NCBI GenBank assembly: GCA_014529385.2
Contig: CM043964.1
Coordinates: forward strand, 134,206,420 to 134,270,419
Direction of reading: 5' to 3'
DNA length: 64,000 bases
From: Adiantum capillus-veneris
Taxonomy: Eukaryota; Streptophyta; Polypodiopsida; Polypodiales; Pteridaceae
Part shown: piece by piece, positions 11,091 to 22,899 of the stretch
Layout of the letters: each line of letters begins with the position of its first letter
Position numbering within the stretch: position 1 is the first letter of the stretch
Position numbers and translations under genes: made by a program
Notes under the pieces: model-generated
The model's input: only the letters and a program-made list of their open reading frames with translations
What the model was told of the DNA's origin: nothing
Database searches by the model: none

Positions 11091-11478
11091 ACGGCCGACG
11101 AGGGAACTTTTGCTTTTCTGTGATGCAGGCATAGCGAATCTTGTCGCCAAATTAATTAATGTTATGCTCAACAGACCCAGTATATGCTCAAACTAGTTTT
11201 GCTATGATTATGTTGCTATCTTCAATTATGTTCACCCGCTATGCTCACAAAGTCATTTCTCAAAAGTACTCTCATTAATTTCCGCTACTCTCAAATTAAA
11301 TAGGCCAATTCCATTACACGAACTAAAGTTACAACTGCATGTGTGTATATTGTATGTGTGCGAGAATACTGTGTGTGTTGTGTTTTGGTGGGGGGGGGGG
11401 AGCAGCTTGCAAAAAGGTATGAGCGCGATAAGCACTCTCTGTTGATGACTCGAAGTAGGTAGTATAAGAGAGGAATAT

Positions 11479-11613
11479 GGGCCCTGCCATGAATCCTGCA
11501 TCAGATGGGCATAAAGATGCTGGCCCTGCCGTGAAGCATCCTCATCAGATGGGCATGCCAAAGATGCTGGCCCTGCCGTGAACCCTCATCAGATGGGCAT
11601 GTTGAAGATGCTA
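11479..11613. repeat. Short tandem repeat (CCCTGCCGTGAA...CAGATGGGCAT), 3 copies
   Basis: Three copies of a 47-60 bp unit with the core GCCCTGCC.TGAA, CATCAGATGGGCAT and AAGATGCT. Unit length varies by small indels. No coding value was seen. Confidence 0.8.
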
Positions 11614-11727
11614 GCCACCCTGCCCCGTGACGTGCGCATGAGGATGCTGTAGTCCCTACCGTGTCGAAGTTCTAAGTCTCTCTCTGCTGACCAGTGTTGG
11701 AGATCTACCATGCCGTGAAGTGCCAGC

Positions 11728-11728
<1 letters not shown>

Positions 11729-11803
<75 letters not shown>
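11729..11803. repeat. (GA)n microsatellite
   Basis: Uninterrupted AG dinucleotides over about 75 bp. A shorter GA tract lies at ~12252-12278. Confidence 0.97.
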
Positions 11804-12247
11804 CTGTTGTATCAGCCTTCAACTCTAATGGTGGAACAACGGTAAAACATAGGCTCTAATCAAAGCACGGCAAGAGCAAAGGTCCACACAGAGAGGACGG
11901 CGATGGCAAACGCACAGAGGGAGAGGGTATAAGCTGTAAGGAGAGATGGTGGGAGAGACTGGGGTTTAAGTCCCATCGTCATCCCGCAGTTTAAGATTGG
12001 GTATTAGCTATGGTCGTTCGATTATCCGCAACTCGATAGATACCCGTAGTTGCTATGTATTCATCTGCATTGCTTTGCTGGCGCTGGTTGTCTTGCCACG
12101 TTGGTGCCACCAATAGGAAGAGCAAGGGTGGGTAAGGGCCATCCTCTTGTGGCTACAGGCATTTCCACCCACGTGGATGGCCACCCCTCTCATTTTAATA
12201 TAGTAATAGAATAATAATAGATATCTCGGCACAGAAAGTTAGTTTCG

Positions 12248-12278
<31 letters not shown>

Positions 12279-12537
12279 GCTGTCCACTTAAAGTCTTTTC
12301 TTTTTATTCAACCCAAAGCTCTCATTCTCGTTAATGAGACACAAACAACAAAAAATTGGTATTCAATTTCACAAACATACAAAAATACCTTTAGGAATAG
12401 TTTGTGATGTGGTATAGCCTATGTTCATGCAAAAGCAAGTCGCCCCCAAATTTTTGATGCTAGTTCTACTCGGTGCTAGAGTTGCTTCACATGCTATAAG
12501 AGAGCGCAAATAGAGGATCCCTTCACCGACATGGCAA
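11804..12537. other. Gene-free stretch
   Basis: I see no gene here. It holds a 27-bp GA tract (12252-12278) and, at ~12355-12400, a partial copy of the CAATTTCACAAACATACAAA block that is repeated further right. Confidence 0.5.
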
Positions 12538-12848
12538 GCCAAAATAGAACGGGTTGGAGCCTCCCATCATCTGCGTACGCGTGGATAATGGGGAGGCTCC
12601 AGCCCTCCCCTTTTCTTTTCACACATTTGCCTACCGACAACGCTCCTTTTGGGCCAGTGTTCGAGAAAATTCAATTTCACAAACATACAAAATTCTCTGT
12701 AGGATGGATTCAAGGAGAAAAGTTTCTTAAATAGTCAAAAAGTGCGTATGTAGGAGGATCTACACGATGTACTGCTCTCGAAACTTGGTCTTGTGCACTT
12801 TTTCAGATCACTTGCAAAAGAGGAACACTTCACAAAGGCCAAAAAAAA

Positions 12849-12882
<34 letters not shown>

Positions 12883-13060
12883 TGTTGGAGCCACCCCATC
12901 ATCTGCGCACATGTGGACAATGGGGAAGCTCCAAGCCTTCCCTTTTTTTCAGACATTTTTCTACAGGCGTGGAGTCAGCATTCCTTTTGAGCCAATGTTC
13001 AGGAAAATCCAATTTCACAAACATACAAAATTCCCTTTAGGATAGATTCAAAGAGAAAGA
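12538..13060. repeat. ~350-bp tandem duplication with hairpins and a 32-nt G run
   Basis: Two units, 12538-12720 and ~12885-13056, share the order GGAGCC..CCATCATCTGCG, a GGGGA.GCTCC arm, TTTGAGCCA.TGTTC and the CAATTTCACAAACATACAAA block. In unit 1 the ends of the first part form a hairpin (GGAGCCTCCC with GGGGAGGCTCC, ~12555-12601). Between the units lies an unbroken run of 32 G at 12849-12880. Confidence 0.85.
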
Positions 13061-13259
13061 CCTAGATAACTCGCATTTTTTTGTGATTTAACCTCTATTT
13101 TCTTACATTTTCCAAGCGGATTTTCTCTTCATGAGGCACACTCTATGGAAATGCACTTATGTAGCACTTTTCTTTGTGAAAAAAAGGGGAGGACCAAGAG
13201 CCCTCTCATCGTCCGCGCATGCAGGTAGCTCATCATCAAGGACTTGTGGTGTCTTCACT

Positions 13260-14165
13260 GGAGCACTACAGTTGACATAAGTATCCACTAAAGCATTGCA
13301 AAGCACGATTCCCTCCCCTAACAACTCATATTTCATGATATTGTCATATATTTTCTCTCCTTTTTCAATTGGTCAAATGCTAGAACAAGCTTCTAAAAGC
13401 AATACAAAGGTGAGTGCATTAAGGGAGCCCATTATAATGCATTTGCACAAAGAAACTCAAAGCATCTTGATCTTTGCCATGTTGGGCATACCTCGTAATC
13501 AGTGCAGACCAAGGGACCACATCACAATTGGGCAACTCCTCGAACAGTTGTTGAGCTTTTATTAGAGCACCACATCTGGTATACATATCAACTAATATGT
13601 TGCCAAGTGTAGTGATTTTTTCCCTGCAGTCCTTGTCTGGAAATCTATCCATGAACTTGTTACCCTTAGTTGATGGCTTTTACATTGCCACATGTTTTTA
13701 ACTAGCTGACAAGAGTCACCATGTTCAAGGAGAATCCCTCTCTCTATATTCAATCTAAACACATCAAAGCGTTGATCGTGGCCACTTTGGGCACATTCTA
13801 CTAGAAGTGCATTCCAAACAAAGATTAGATTTTGTCACCAAACGCTTTAGGTGCTTTGGCAAGGGCATGGCAATTGGCATACATATCAACTGACAAAAGT
13901 GACCAACACTACATCACTTCCAAGCAGCCGTTGTGTATAGTTGCCTATGCCTCTGAGACACATCAACATGATTGATGTAAGATTTGTTTATGGAAAACAC
14001 CATATAAGAATATAAAAGTGAAAAATTACATTACACAGCCTCCTCCCTAATTTCTAGATGAATTGCGGACATGCTACTTCTAATATTTTTTTTGGTTTTC
14101 CTCGCCATTGACTGCTAGGGCATACAAGACCATCAACCTCTACAGGCAATAACCCCTTTTCCGTC
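13260..14165 (-). pseudogene. PPR protein gene remnant, copy A
   Basis: Read on the minus strand, 13652-13419 encodes a stretch typical of plant PPR proteins of the PLS type (LVDMYTRCGALIKAQQLF, then VVPWSALITRYAQHG and ALSFFVQM). PPR proteins bind organellar RNA for editing or processing. Stops and frame breaks cut the rest, and no start or long frame remains. It is a tandem partner of copy B, about 1,070 bp away. Confidence 0.75.
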
Positions 14166-14339
14166 CATCTGTAGCGACCCCTTGCCATACCATAGGGCCA
14201 TCTCCAAAACATGTTTCTCCTGACATTCATCTTTCAATAAACCACAGCAAGAGAAATGCTTCAAGTCAATCTCTCATATTCCGTAGCTAGCAGCTTTTGG
14301 TTGAAACATTTCCATGCATTCATACTGTGTCTTTGGAAC

Positions 14340-15240
14340 ATTTGATGCACATTTGACATGCATATGCACTAAGCATGGTTCCCTCCCCCAACAGATCTTG
14401 TTTTATGATATCATCATATATTCTCTCTCCTTTTCCAAGTGGTTGAATGCTAGAACAAGCTTCTAAAAGTGATACAAAGGTGAGTGCATTAAGGGCGCCC
14501 ATTACGATGCATCTGCACATAGAAACTCAAAGAATTTGGATCTTTGCCATGTTGGGCATACCCCACAACCAGTGCAGACCAAGGGGCCACATCACAATTG
14601 GGTAGCTCCTTGAACTATTGTTGAGATTTTATTAGAACACTATATCTAGTATACATATCAACCAATATGTTGCCAAGTGTAGTGATTTTTCCTGGTAATC
14701 CTTGTCTGGAAATCTATTCATGAACTTATTCCCCCAAGTCAATGGCCACATGCTTTTAATTACCTAATAAAAATCACCATGTTCAAAGAGAAGTCCTCTC
14801 TCTGCATCCAATCTAAACACATCAAAGCATTGATCTTGATCACTTTGGGCACATCGTGCGAAAAGTGCATTCCAAAAAAAGATTACATTTCTCACCAAAA
14901 GATTTAGGTTCTTTACCAAGTGCATGGCAATTGGTGTACATATTAACTGACAAAAGTGCCCAACACTACATCGCTTCCAAGTAGCCCTTGTGTATAGTTG
15001 CCTATGCCTCTGAGACACCTCAACATGATTGGTGTAATATTTTTAAATGGTAGACACCGTATAAGAATATAAAAGTGAAAAATTACATCACATGGCCTTC
15101 TCACTAATTTGTACATGAGTTGTGGACATGTTGCTTCTAGAAAGCTGAATATTGTTTTGGTTTTGCTATCCCTTGGCTACTAGGGCATACAAGACCAACG
15201 ATCTCTGTAAGTCTACAACCCCTTTTCCCTCCATATGTAA
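14340..15240 (-). pseudogene. PPR protein gene remnant, copy B
   Basis: This is a diverged duplicate of copy A; the run GCTAGAACAAGCTTCTAAAA recurs at both, ~1,070 bp apart. Minus-strand pieces 14520-14320 (LTFVSLLEACSSIQPLGKG) and 15018-14764 (NALFARCAQSDQDQCFDVF) are PPR-like but in different frames. The copy ends at ~15240, exactly where the permuted chromovirus begins, so the element lies inside or at the end of this copy. Confidence 0.7.
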
Positions 15241-15243
15241 TGA

Positions 15244-15665
15244 CCGCGTTTAGTCCGCCGTCTTCATGGAGCCATCTCCGTCGAGGTGGCGGGAGACTCA
15301 CTTCTTTCTCGTTCCTTCGGTGGAGGCTCTTGAGTTCTCCTTTGAGAAGGAGATGCATCATCAAGGAGAAAATTTCTGAGCCCTTCATAGGGATCCTCTT
15401 CTTCTTCTCGAATCGGAGAGAGACCTCTTTTGGAAGTCTCGCAAGGAGGCTTCCTAGGTGCTCTCTCGTCACGGTGGGGAGCTTGGAGAATCCCATGAGC
15501 ACGAAGCTGCCGTTGCACTTCACTTTGGAGGGATGGATTGCCCATGGCTTGTTGAAGCCTAGAAACAAGATACTTAACAAGCATCGGGGCATCATTAGTA
15601 GCTTGCTTATTAGCAAAATCAAAGTTATCAACATTAATTTCACTCTCTTTACTATTGTCAGCCAT
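15244..15665 (-). pseudogene. gag: gag N-terminal fragment of copy 2
   Basis: It starts MADNSKESEINVDNFDF, matching copy 1's gag start residue for residue in most positions. It passes LQQAMGNPSLQ and SPIREEE and ends near 15244 inside the Arg-rich region. It sits downstream of PBS and leader as a normal gag start would, but its continuation is 6.5 kb away, at the far end of the element. Confidence 0.85.
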
Positions 15666-16068
15666 TCTAACAACTTTTAGGTGTAAACTTTTTAGGTGTA
15701 CTTTGGCACTTCAAGCCCTAGTTGCTACTCCTCTTTACCCCTTCAGAAAAAGCACTCAAGCTACTGTACCCGTGGCTCGAATACCATTAATTGCAAGGAA
15801 TAGAAGAGAGGGTTTTTCAACTCCAAAACGGCACCGGCTCCTGTCAATCTTCTAATAGCTCAATAGTGGTTAAGCCGTAGGCAAGCCCCATAGGACTCCA
15901 CTGTTAAGATCATAGCTCTCGATGGTGATGCCCCGTTAACTGCACAAAGGCAGGCGCACTGCAAGGCTGAAAAATCCCTATTCTACTTACTCACATGCAA
16001 TTAATAGTACAACCATTTATAGCTAGCTTGAGGACCTCCCTTCTTGAGCAAGAAAAGAGAAACCTTGT

Positions 16069-16080
16069 GCTCTGATACCA
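16069..16080 (-). promoter_or_regulatory. Primer-binding site for initiator Met-tRNA
   Basis: On the minus strand it reads TGGTATCAGAGC, the standard complement of the 3' end of plant initiator tRNA-Met. It lies one base after the LTR end, as in working LTR retrotransposons. Confidence 0.92.
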
Positions 16081-16081
16081 A

Positions 16082-17670
16082 TGTAACATTTAATGGTCTA
16101 GTAACTTGTGTGTAGCGGAAAATAGCATGAACATAGTGAGCATTTCATTAGAATAGATTCCTAATGAGATTAACAAGAGTGCTTGGGTGGAGAAAGAAAC
16201 TAAAAGCATAACACCTAGTTAGATAGCATGAACAATACTTCAAAAGAGAGAGAAATTAAGCAATTGACAACAACTGAGGACCGGATTTGCATGGAGCCGG
16301 TCCTCCCTCCAAAAGGCTTTGTATTATGGTTTCTCCCATAAAGAGAGACATTCTACAATACAATTCTTTGTGTTCCTTCAATACTAGCTAGTGCAATGAA
16401 GATGGAAACTTCATGCACTAAGCAAAACACTTATCAAACACAACATCAATTCCCTCACGGTCTCAGACCCAAGACCTCATACACCTTCAAAGATGGTGAG
16501 AGCTAGCGGGGTATGATAGTAGATTGAAAGGAAGAAGGAGTATTCTTACGAGAAAGATGTACATCTCCTCACATAATCACTCATATTAGCATAGATTAGC
16601 TTATTAATTAGCATGGTAGAGGAAATGAGCATGCATTGAAGCTTGGCTCTTGGTTGGATTTGCATCACAAAGCCAAGAGTTGTTGGTGTAGGCCTCCCTT
16701 CTCACAAGCTTGGAGTAGGTGGTAAGCTTTTCATTAAAGCTTGAGAAGGAGAGAGTCTCTTCTTTACTTCACACTTGAGATTGTGTGAGTGTGTGTGTGA
16801 TAATGCCTTGCAAAAATCAGCCCCCTCTCTCTCTTGGTCGACCCCTCTTGCTTTTTGCTCTTGCTAGCATCCTATTGGACCTCCCCAAGTTTAGCCAATG
16901 GTAATTAAGCGGCATAAGTGATAGCCTTCTGGCATGTGTCCCCCTTTCCCCTTTTATGAGAGCTTTAGGTAATTATTTAATTCAACTAAACTCTCACTGG
17001 ACCCCTTTGCCGCCTGGCCAATAGGAACCAGGCAAGCCATTGGGCTACTGAATGGTCATTGGTCCTCTTGGGAGACTGTCCAATAGTCTTCTAGAGAGCT
17101 TAATTCTTTTTGGTTCTTGTATTAAGTGTTTTTAAATTAATTAAACTAGATTTACTCTAGCCTAATTCTCATTGGTCCACCTCCAAGGCCATCCAATAGG
17201 AATTGGGTACACCTTGTGGGCATCTGGGCTAGGGAGCTGACATGTGTCCCTCATTCCCTTGTGTAAATGGAGCTTGTGTGTGTGTATGTGTGAGTTTCTC
17301 TCTCATCCCCTACTTGCAAGGCTCGCCCCCTCCTATGTAGGGATTGACAAAGACTTTTTGTGACACACACTAAGCATCCAATTTCCCTAGTGTTTGGCCT
17401 TTGGACACAACCTTTGAATTTTGAAACGTTAGCATTTTGGAAGTCTTAATGGGTTGAACCTTAGGGTCTTTTAAGCCCAGTGTTGCACAGGGATCTTTTA
17501 CAGATGGCCCCCCCTTTAGATCCCTATTTTCCTTCCTTTGGATCCCTACCGTGGCCGGTCTGCAAGCTTAACCAGTTTCTAGCTTTTTCTCCCTGGCACT
17601 TTCCCATATTAAATGATCAGTTTAACATGAGAAAATCATTTAGGAGAATTAGGTATTGATTATTATGACA
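16082..17670 (-). mobile_element. Single full-length LTR of copy 2 (1,589 bp)
   Basis: On the minus strand it starts TGTCATAATAATC right after the polypurine tract and ends ATGTTACA one base before the PBS, so both TG...CA ends are fixed by the neighbouring sites. It has coding sequence from the same element on both sides. No second LTR exists at either outer end of the element. Confidence 0.88.
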
Positions 17671-18022
17671 TTACCTCTCTCTTGAAATCATAGTCGTCCT
17701 CGACTATGGGCTAGAGAAGATAAAGCATATTCATTAGTACTTTTCTTAATGGGTAGAGGATCCCTATGTTACCCTATGACATCGTTCCAGAATGGATGAC
17801 TAGTCCATTTGGTGCTTGAGAGCCTAAGCTGCCACAAGCATGTCTGCATATTAGTCCTATCATCTTCCATAGTAGAGTGACAAGCTCTACTTGGTGTTTC
17901 TGAGACGTCGTCTCCGCAAACTTGATCTAAGCATGCATACTACTTCATTTTTGTGCACAATAAAGAAAAAGAGAGTCTTATAAGACAAAAACTTTGTTCC
18001 TTTTTAACATTTGTACATTTGC

Positions 18023-19632
18023 TTACTCTAGGGAAGCATTGTAAGCATTGACAAGGTTTAGGTTATCCTTTAATTGTATGCCTTGCATCCATCTAGCATC
18101 TTCAAAAGGATAATTCTTAAAATTAATAAGATATCATCGGATAGTCTTACTGCCTCTTAGTACCTTCTCTTCATGTCGGAGAATGGACTCAGACTGCAGC
18201 ACCTCTTCTTGGTTCTCGATCCCCGGTGGGTCTTCAATAGTTGGTTCTTGAGGTGGCTCTCCTTTGTAAGGCTTTAGTAGGCTCACATGGAAAGCATTGT
18301 GTATGAGCCAATGATAGGCCATCTCATTGATTGGCCTAAGAATCTGGAAGGGACCATAGTACCTTTTTGATAACTTAGCATAGTACTTTTGGTGTCCAGT
18401 AGGATTCTTGCCCGTCGTGTGCCTTAATCGAGCCTTGGGAAATTTGAGTAAGACCCAATCATTTTCTTTAAAGGCTTGGGCTCTTCTGTGCTTGTCAGCA
18501 GCAACCTTTTGCCTTTGCTGTAAGATAGAGATAGCATCCTTAATCTTTTGAAAAGATTCTTGTAGGTCTCGGCTATACTCATCTGCAACGAATATCTTCC
18601 CGTGTACCTTAAGTAGCAAGGGACTTTTTGATCTTCCCTCAATTATCTCAAAAGGTGCTTTTCCCGTGGAAGTATGTATAGTGTTATTGTAGGCATACTC
18701 CACTAAGGGTAAGTACTTCTCCCATTGGGATCTTTGATCTACTTCCATTACATAGGCTTTTAGTAGATCGAGAATTGTTAGGTTAGCTATTTTACTTTGG
18801 CCATCCGTTTGCAGATGGTAGGCCAAAGAGAAATTTAGCCTTGTTCCTAAATTCTCAAAGAGACCCTTCCAAAAATTATTGGTCATTCTAGGATCTCTAT
18901 CCGACACTATGGACATTGGCAAGCCATGGTACTTGAAGATTTGTGAAATGAAGAGGGTTGCCATTTGATGGGCTTTGATAGTCTTTTTGATAGGTATAAA
19001 ATGAGCTTGTTTCCTAAACCTATCTACTATCGTTCATATTCCCGTATTTCCATGGATAGAATTAGGGAATCCAAAGATAAAATCCATGGATATGCTCTCC
19101 CATGGTGAATTAGGGATTGGCAAAGGTTGAAGCAATCCAAGTTGCTTCCCTCTAGCAAACTTCGTCTTTTGGCATACCACACATTTAGAAACATGATCTT
19201 CTATGTTTGATTTCATGGTAGGCCAATAGAAATATGTTTCAATCCTCTTAAGGGTAGACTGAATCCCTCTATGCCCTGCATAAGGAGGAGCATGAGATTC
19301 ATACATTACTTTCTCACGTAGTGAGCTAGTAACGCATAGTCTATTGCCGTAGAGAAGATAACCATCTTGTATAGTAAATGGTTCCTCTTTCTTCCCTAGT
19401 GCAAGGGCTGAAATCACATCTCTAAAATTAGGATCAACAACATACTCATCTGTCATAGAAGATAGATTGTTGTGAGTTGCTATGGAAACCGCATTCATTT
19501 TCGGCCGTCTTGAGAGTGCATTGGCTAGTTGATTATGCTTGCCAACAATGTGAGCAATATGAAAATGAAATTGCGAAAGGAAATTTTCCCACCTCATTTG
19601 TTTGTTGGAGAGCTTGGTCTGCGTCATGAAGT
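18023..19632 (-). pseudogene. pol: Integrase plus chromodomain of copy 2
   Basis: The zinc domain and start of integrase lie at 19627-19034, and the catalytic core, GPY region and chromodomain at 18964-18023. A frame shift separates the two near 19030. The core has IVSDRDPRM and the DGQSK segment, where copy 1 has DGQSE, so the third acidic residue is replaced by Lys at this point. The final chromodomain is split by a TGA (KTIR stop YLINFKNYPF) near 18131-18133. The stop codon of the reading frame is at 18023-18025. Confidence 0.85.
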
Positions 19633-20768
19633 ACTTAAGACTTTGGTGATCCGTTCACAGAATGAAAGGAGTCCCCAATAAATAGTGCTTCCATGAGTCT
19701 AAGACATGTAGAACTGCGAGGAGTTCCTTTTCATAGATGCCTAGAGCTTGCTCAACAGGGTCGAGCCTTCGACTTTCATAACCTATGGCGTGCCCTTCTG
19801 AAGCAAAACAGCTCCAAGGCAATCACCACTAGCATCACATTGGACCTCAATTGGCTTTGAGACATCCGGTAGTGTAAGCACAGGTTGAGAGATAAGCTTT
19901 TCTTTAAGCTTTTTGAAAGCATTGTTCTCCTTCGTAGACCATGTGTACCTAACATTTTTCTTTGTTAGGTCATGTAATGGACCTGCTATTAGTGAGAACT
20001 TTTCTATGAAGCATCTATAGTATGCGCACATACCTATAAAGCTTCTTAACTCATGAAGATTCCTTGGTTTAGGCCATCCTTTTATTACCTCTAACTTTGA
20101 TGGATCCATTTGGATGCCATCTTGAGAGATAATGTGACCTAAATACTGAATCTCTTGTAAGAAAAATTCACTTTTCTTTCGATTAACATAAAGTTTATTC
20201 TCTCTTAGAACTTGAAATATTACCCGGAGGTGTCGCTTGTGTTCGTCTAATGAATTAGAGTAGATGATGATATCATCAAAGAATACTCCAGTAAAGGTTC
20301 GGTGAGGCCTGAATAGCTTCTCCATTAAGCGATTGAATATGGCTGGTGCATTGGTCAAGCCAAAAGACATGACAATGTATTCGTAAAGACCAAACGTAGT
20401 GCAAAATGCGGTCTTTACAATGTCTTGATCAACTATTCTTATTTGATGATAGCCACTTTTTAGGTCAATCCTACTGAAGTAGGTGGACCCTTGTAGCTTA
20501 TCAAATAGGTCTTCTACCCGTGGAACGGGAAACCTATTTCTGATAGTGATCCTATTTAGTGCTCTATAGTCAACATACATACGATATGTGCCGTCTTTCT
20601 TTTGCATTAGTAGCACAGGAGAACAAAATGGACATGAGCTAGGCCTAACCATGTCTTTCTCAACTAACTCATGCACTTGCCGCATAATCTCCTCTTGTTG
20701 AGCTTGAGAAACTCTAAAAGGAGGTTTGTTAGGCGGTGAGCTTCCTAGAAGAAGTTCAATTGCATGGT
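19500..20768 (-). pseudogene. pol: Reverse transcriptase-RNase H of copy 2
   Basis: This is the best preserved RT of the family here: 300 residues open at 20685-19783 with VDYRALN, DLKSGYHQI, the intact catalytic FFDDIIIYS box and the following FIGMCAYYRCFIEKFS region. In copy 1 that last region carries the solo LTR. RNase H follows in another frame and is cut by TGA at 19655-19657 in FIL-stop-TDHQSL, a CGA to TGA change judged by copy 1. Confidence 0.88.
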
Positions 20769-20778
20769 CATCATTACC

Positions 20779-22235
20779 TCATTTAGGAGGTAGCTCACAA
20801 GGGATGTCATCAATAAAGACATCTTGAAACCCCTTGAGAAAATTGGATAACTCTAATTCCTTTTGGTTGTGTATATTTTCTTTTGCTAAAACATTACGTT
20901 CATTTTGAGAATCTTTAACAAAAATCATGTACACGGAAATAGAGCTCTTTATTGACTTGTTGAAAGCTTGTGTATGTACAATGGGTATAGTGTTATCCAA
21001 TTCCTTAGCATCTATATACATATCTTTTTCCTTGAACTTAAAGGAGATTCTCCTTTCAGGGAATTTAACATTGGCAGCCATGCAATCAAACCATGGTGCC
21101 CCTAGGATTACATCCTCATGCTTGAGAGGAGAGATAAAGAAGTCCTCTTTGTCCACATAGCTTTGGACGTGGAGCCTCAATTTCGTGATTAAGGGAGTGA
21201 CTGAAGATTCTTGACCCTTGAAAGCACTATCTACGGGTAGGATATCTCCCATCTCGTAGGCTTGTATGCCTAGCTTGGTGGCCAACTCTATAGGTATAAA
21301 ATTGTGAGTTGAACCGGGGTCAAAGAGAATAAAAGCATCATGTTCTCTTACCTTTCCCCAAGCATGGCATAGAGGAGATCCTTTGTGGTGAGTTTCATCC
21401 TCTTGGATTTGAACCAAGGTAGTTCTAGGAGGATCATGGTGGTTGTTCTTTTGGGGACAAGCGTGGTACACATGCCCTTGTTCGCCTCACTTGAAACACC
21501 GGTTATCCTTGTGATAATGCTCAAGCTCTTCAGGAGAGAGTTTATTTTTGCCTTTGTAAACTCCTTTCTCCTTAGCTTTGTTGGTGTTGCCCTTAGGAGA
21601 CTTTTGGACATTGTCCTTCCCCTTAAGCTAATTGGAACCCTTGTTTTCAGGGGGCTTAGAATTCCTCTTAGCCCCTGTTTGGAAATTGATTTGAGAGGCC
21701 ACCATAGTATGATGTATTACCGCCGATATGGTGCGTGGCCTTTGGGAGTTGACATACTTAGCCATTTCTTCAGTTAAGCCCGCACAAAATTGTTGCTTTT
21801 GCTTTCCAAAATCCAACTTTTTGAAGACAGTGCCTTTGAGTTGTAGGTCCCAAAACTTGTCTACATATTTGTGGATGGATTCATAGGGAGAGAGCTTCAA
21901 GCTTCGCTATTCAGTGAGTACTTTGTCTTTGGCATCGGTGGCCAAAAACTGCTTCATAATGGAAGCTCTTAAACCTTTCCATATTCGTGGAGCTTCACCG
22001 TTGGCCCGTAGGCTAGACCACCATTGTTTGGTGGAATTTTAAAAGTGCATATTTACATGGCATAGCTTAGAGGACTTCGTGAAGCCCTCATCTCCGAACG
22101 CCGCATCAAATTGTTGGATAAAGGCCAAGACTTTTTCTGTAGCACCGAAAGTGCCATCATAGGTAAGGAACGAGATGCTCTTCCCTCCCTCTTTGAATTT
22201 TATGAGCTTGGACGACCTCTTCCACACGCCTTATC
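20779..22235 (-). pseudogene. gag: gag C-part and protease of copy 2
   Basis: Fragments at 22227-22039, 21900-21628 and 21471-20779 match copy 1's capsid, zinc knuckle and protease. The zinc knuckle has TGA at 21487-21489 in place of its second Cys. The protease core reads LFDPGSTHNFIP. The frame ends at TGA 20779-20781 after LPPK, the same codon that is TGA in copy 1 at 5179-5181. The right end at ~22235 is abrupt. Confidence 0.85.
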
Positions 22236-22373
22236 TACATAGGGCTGTAAAATTGAAAAAGATGTAACTCTATGTGTTAGATCTTCAGGTCTACACTTCT
22301 CCTCCAATTTTATGGAATTCTAACTACTGATAATTTTGCAGATTGTTTCCCTTTCCCAAGGGCTTGTCTTCTT

Positions 22374-22763
22374 GTGGAACCCCTTTCCCTTGCTTCACTT
22401 CTTGTACTAAAATGTATACAAGATAGAGAAGCCTCTGCCTTAACTTATGATGTTTCGAAGGAGTCTAGTCTGTCTCTTGTCCAGCTTATTTCATTTGACC
22501 TATGGGTAAAAGTACTAGCTCTCCTTGTTAAGAATAAATTTGATGGTCTCAATCTTTTGATGGAGTTTAATTCTAATCTGGCTGGTCTTTCCAAAGCCCA
22601 TATTCAGGACTTAGCATCTTTCTCTTCCAAAGGCTATGAACTTTCCAATCTTCTTAGAAAATTTTGCGGGCTTAGTCCCATCTTTGTTACGGCTCCCTCT
22701 ATGCCTATAGTCCCTCCACCAAATAGCCTCTTTTGTAGAGATGCAGCTGCATTAGAAGCGTAA
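22374..22763 (+). CDS. Unknown ORF upstream of the RT element's coding chain
   Basis: 129 residues, Leu- and Ser-rich, no recognised domain. It ends in LFCRDAAALEA. A possible splice acceptor (TTTTGCAG) lies at ~22335-22342, and the next coding block begins at 22900 in another frame, so it may be an exon or a broken part of the first ORF of the element. Confidence 0.4.
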   Translation: MEPLSLASLLVLKCIQDREASALTYDVSKESSLSLVQLISFDLWVKVLALLVKNKFDGLNLLMEFNSNLAGLSKAHIQDLASFSSKGYELSNLLRKFCGLSPIFVTAPSMPIVPPPNSLFCRDAAALEA

Positions 22764-22899
22764 AAGAATTTCAGAAAGACCTTTGTTCACTCAGTGAAGC
22801 TTCGCTTTTGGAAATGGTACCGAAAGTCTCTAGGGCCTTTCCTTTTTTACCTTCACGACAAATTGAGGTAGAATCCTTGGTGTAGAGCACAGGCTGTGG

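Larger units (their letters stand above)
15244..22235 (-). mobile_element. Ty3 chromovirus, copy 2, circularly permuted with a single LTR
   Basis: Reading the minus strand from 22235 downward, the order is gag C-part, protease, RT, RNase H, integrase, chromodomain, polypurine tract, a full LTR (17670-16082), PBS (16080-16069), leader and gag N-part, which stops at ~15244. Aligned to copy 1, the right end corresponds to ~3719 and the left end to ~3518. Thus nearly the whole element is present once, opened within gag, with only ~200 bp missing. This is the order expected of a one-LTR circle linearised in gag. A tandem array cut twice at nearly the same place is the alternative. Stops include TGA at 21487-21489, 20779-20781 and 19655-19657. 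Confidence 0.8.

Noticed and set aside
10632-11171. Long ORFs on both strands through (CT)n(CA)n and the 67-bp repeat
   Set aside because: They exist because dinucleotide repeats have no stops; the text is Ser-Leu, Thr-His, Cys-Val runs. The same holds for ORFs at 30222-30764, 29037-29283 and 60931-61249.
12735-13045. ORFs with poly-Gly or poly-Pro over the G run
   Set aside because: The homopolymer comes from the 32-nt G run, not from a protein gene.
22236-22260. Right flank of the permuted element as continuation of PPR copy B
   Set aside because: CCTT...CATAGGGC resembles copy A past its matching point (14178-14200), but the match ends after ~8 bases and does not resume, so it may be chance.
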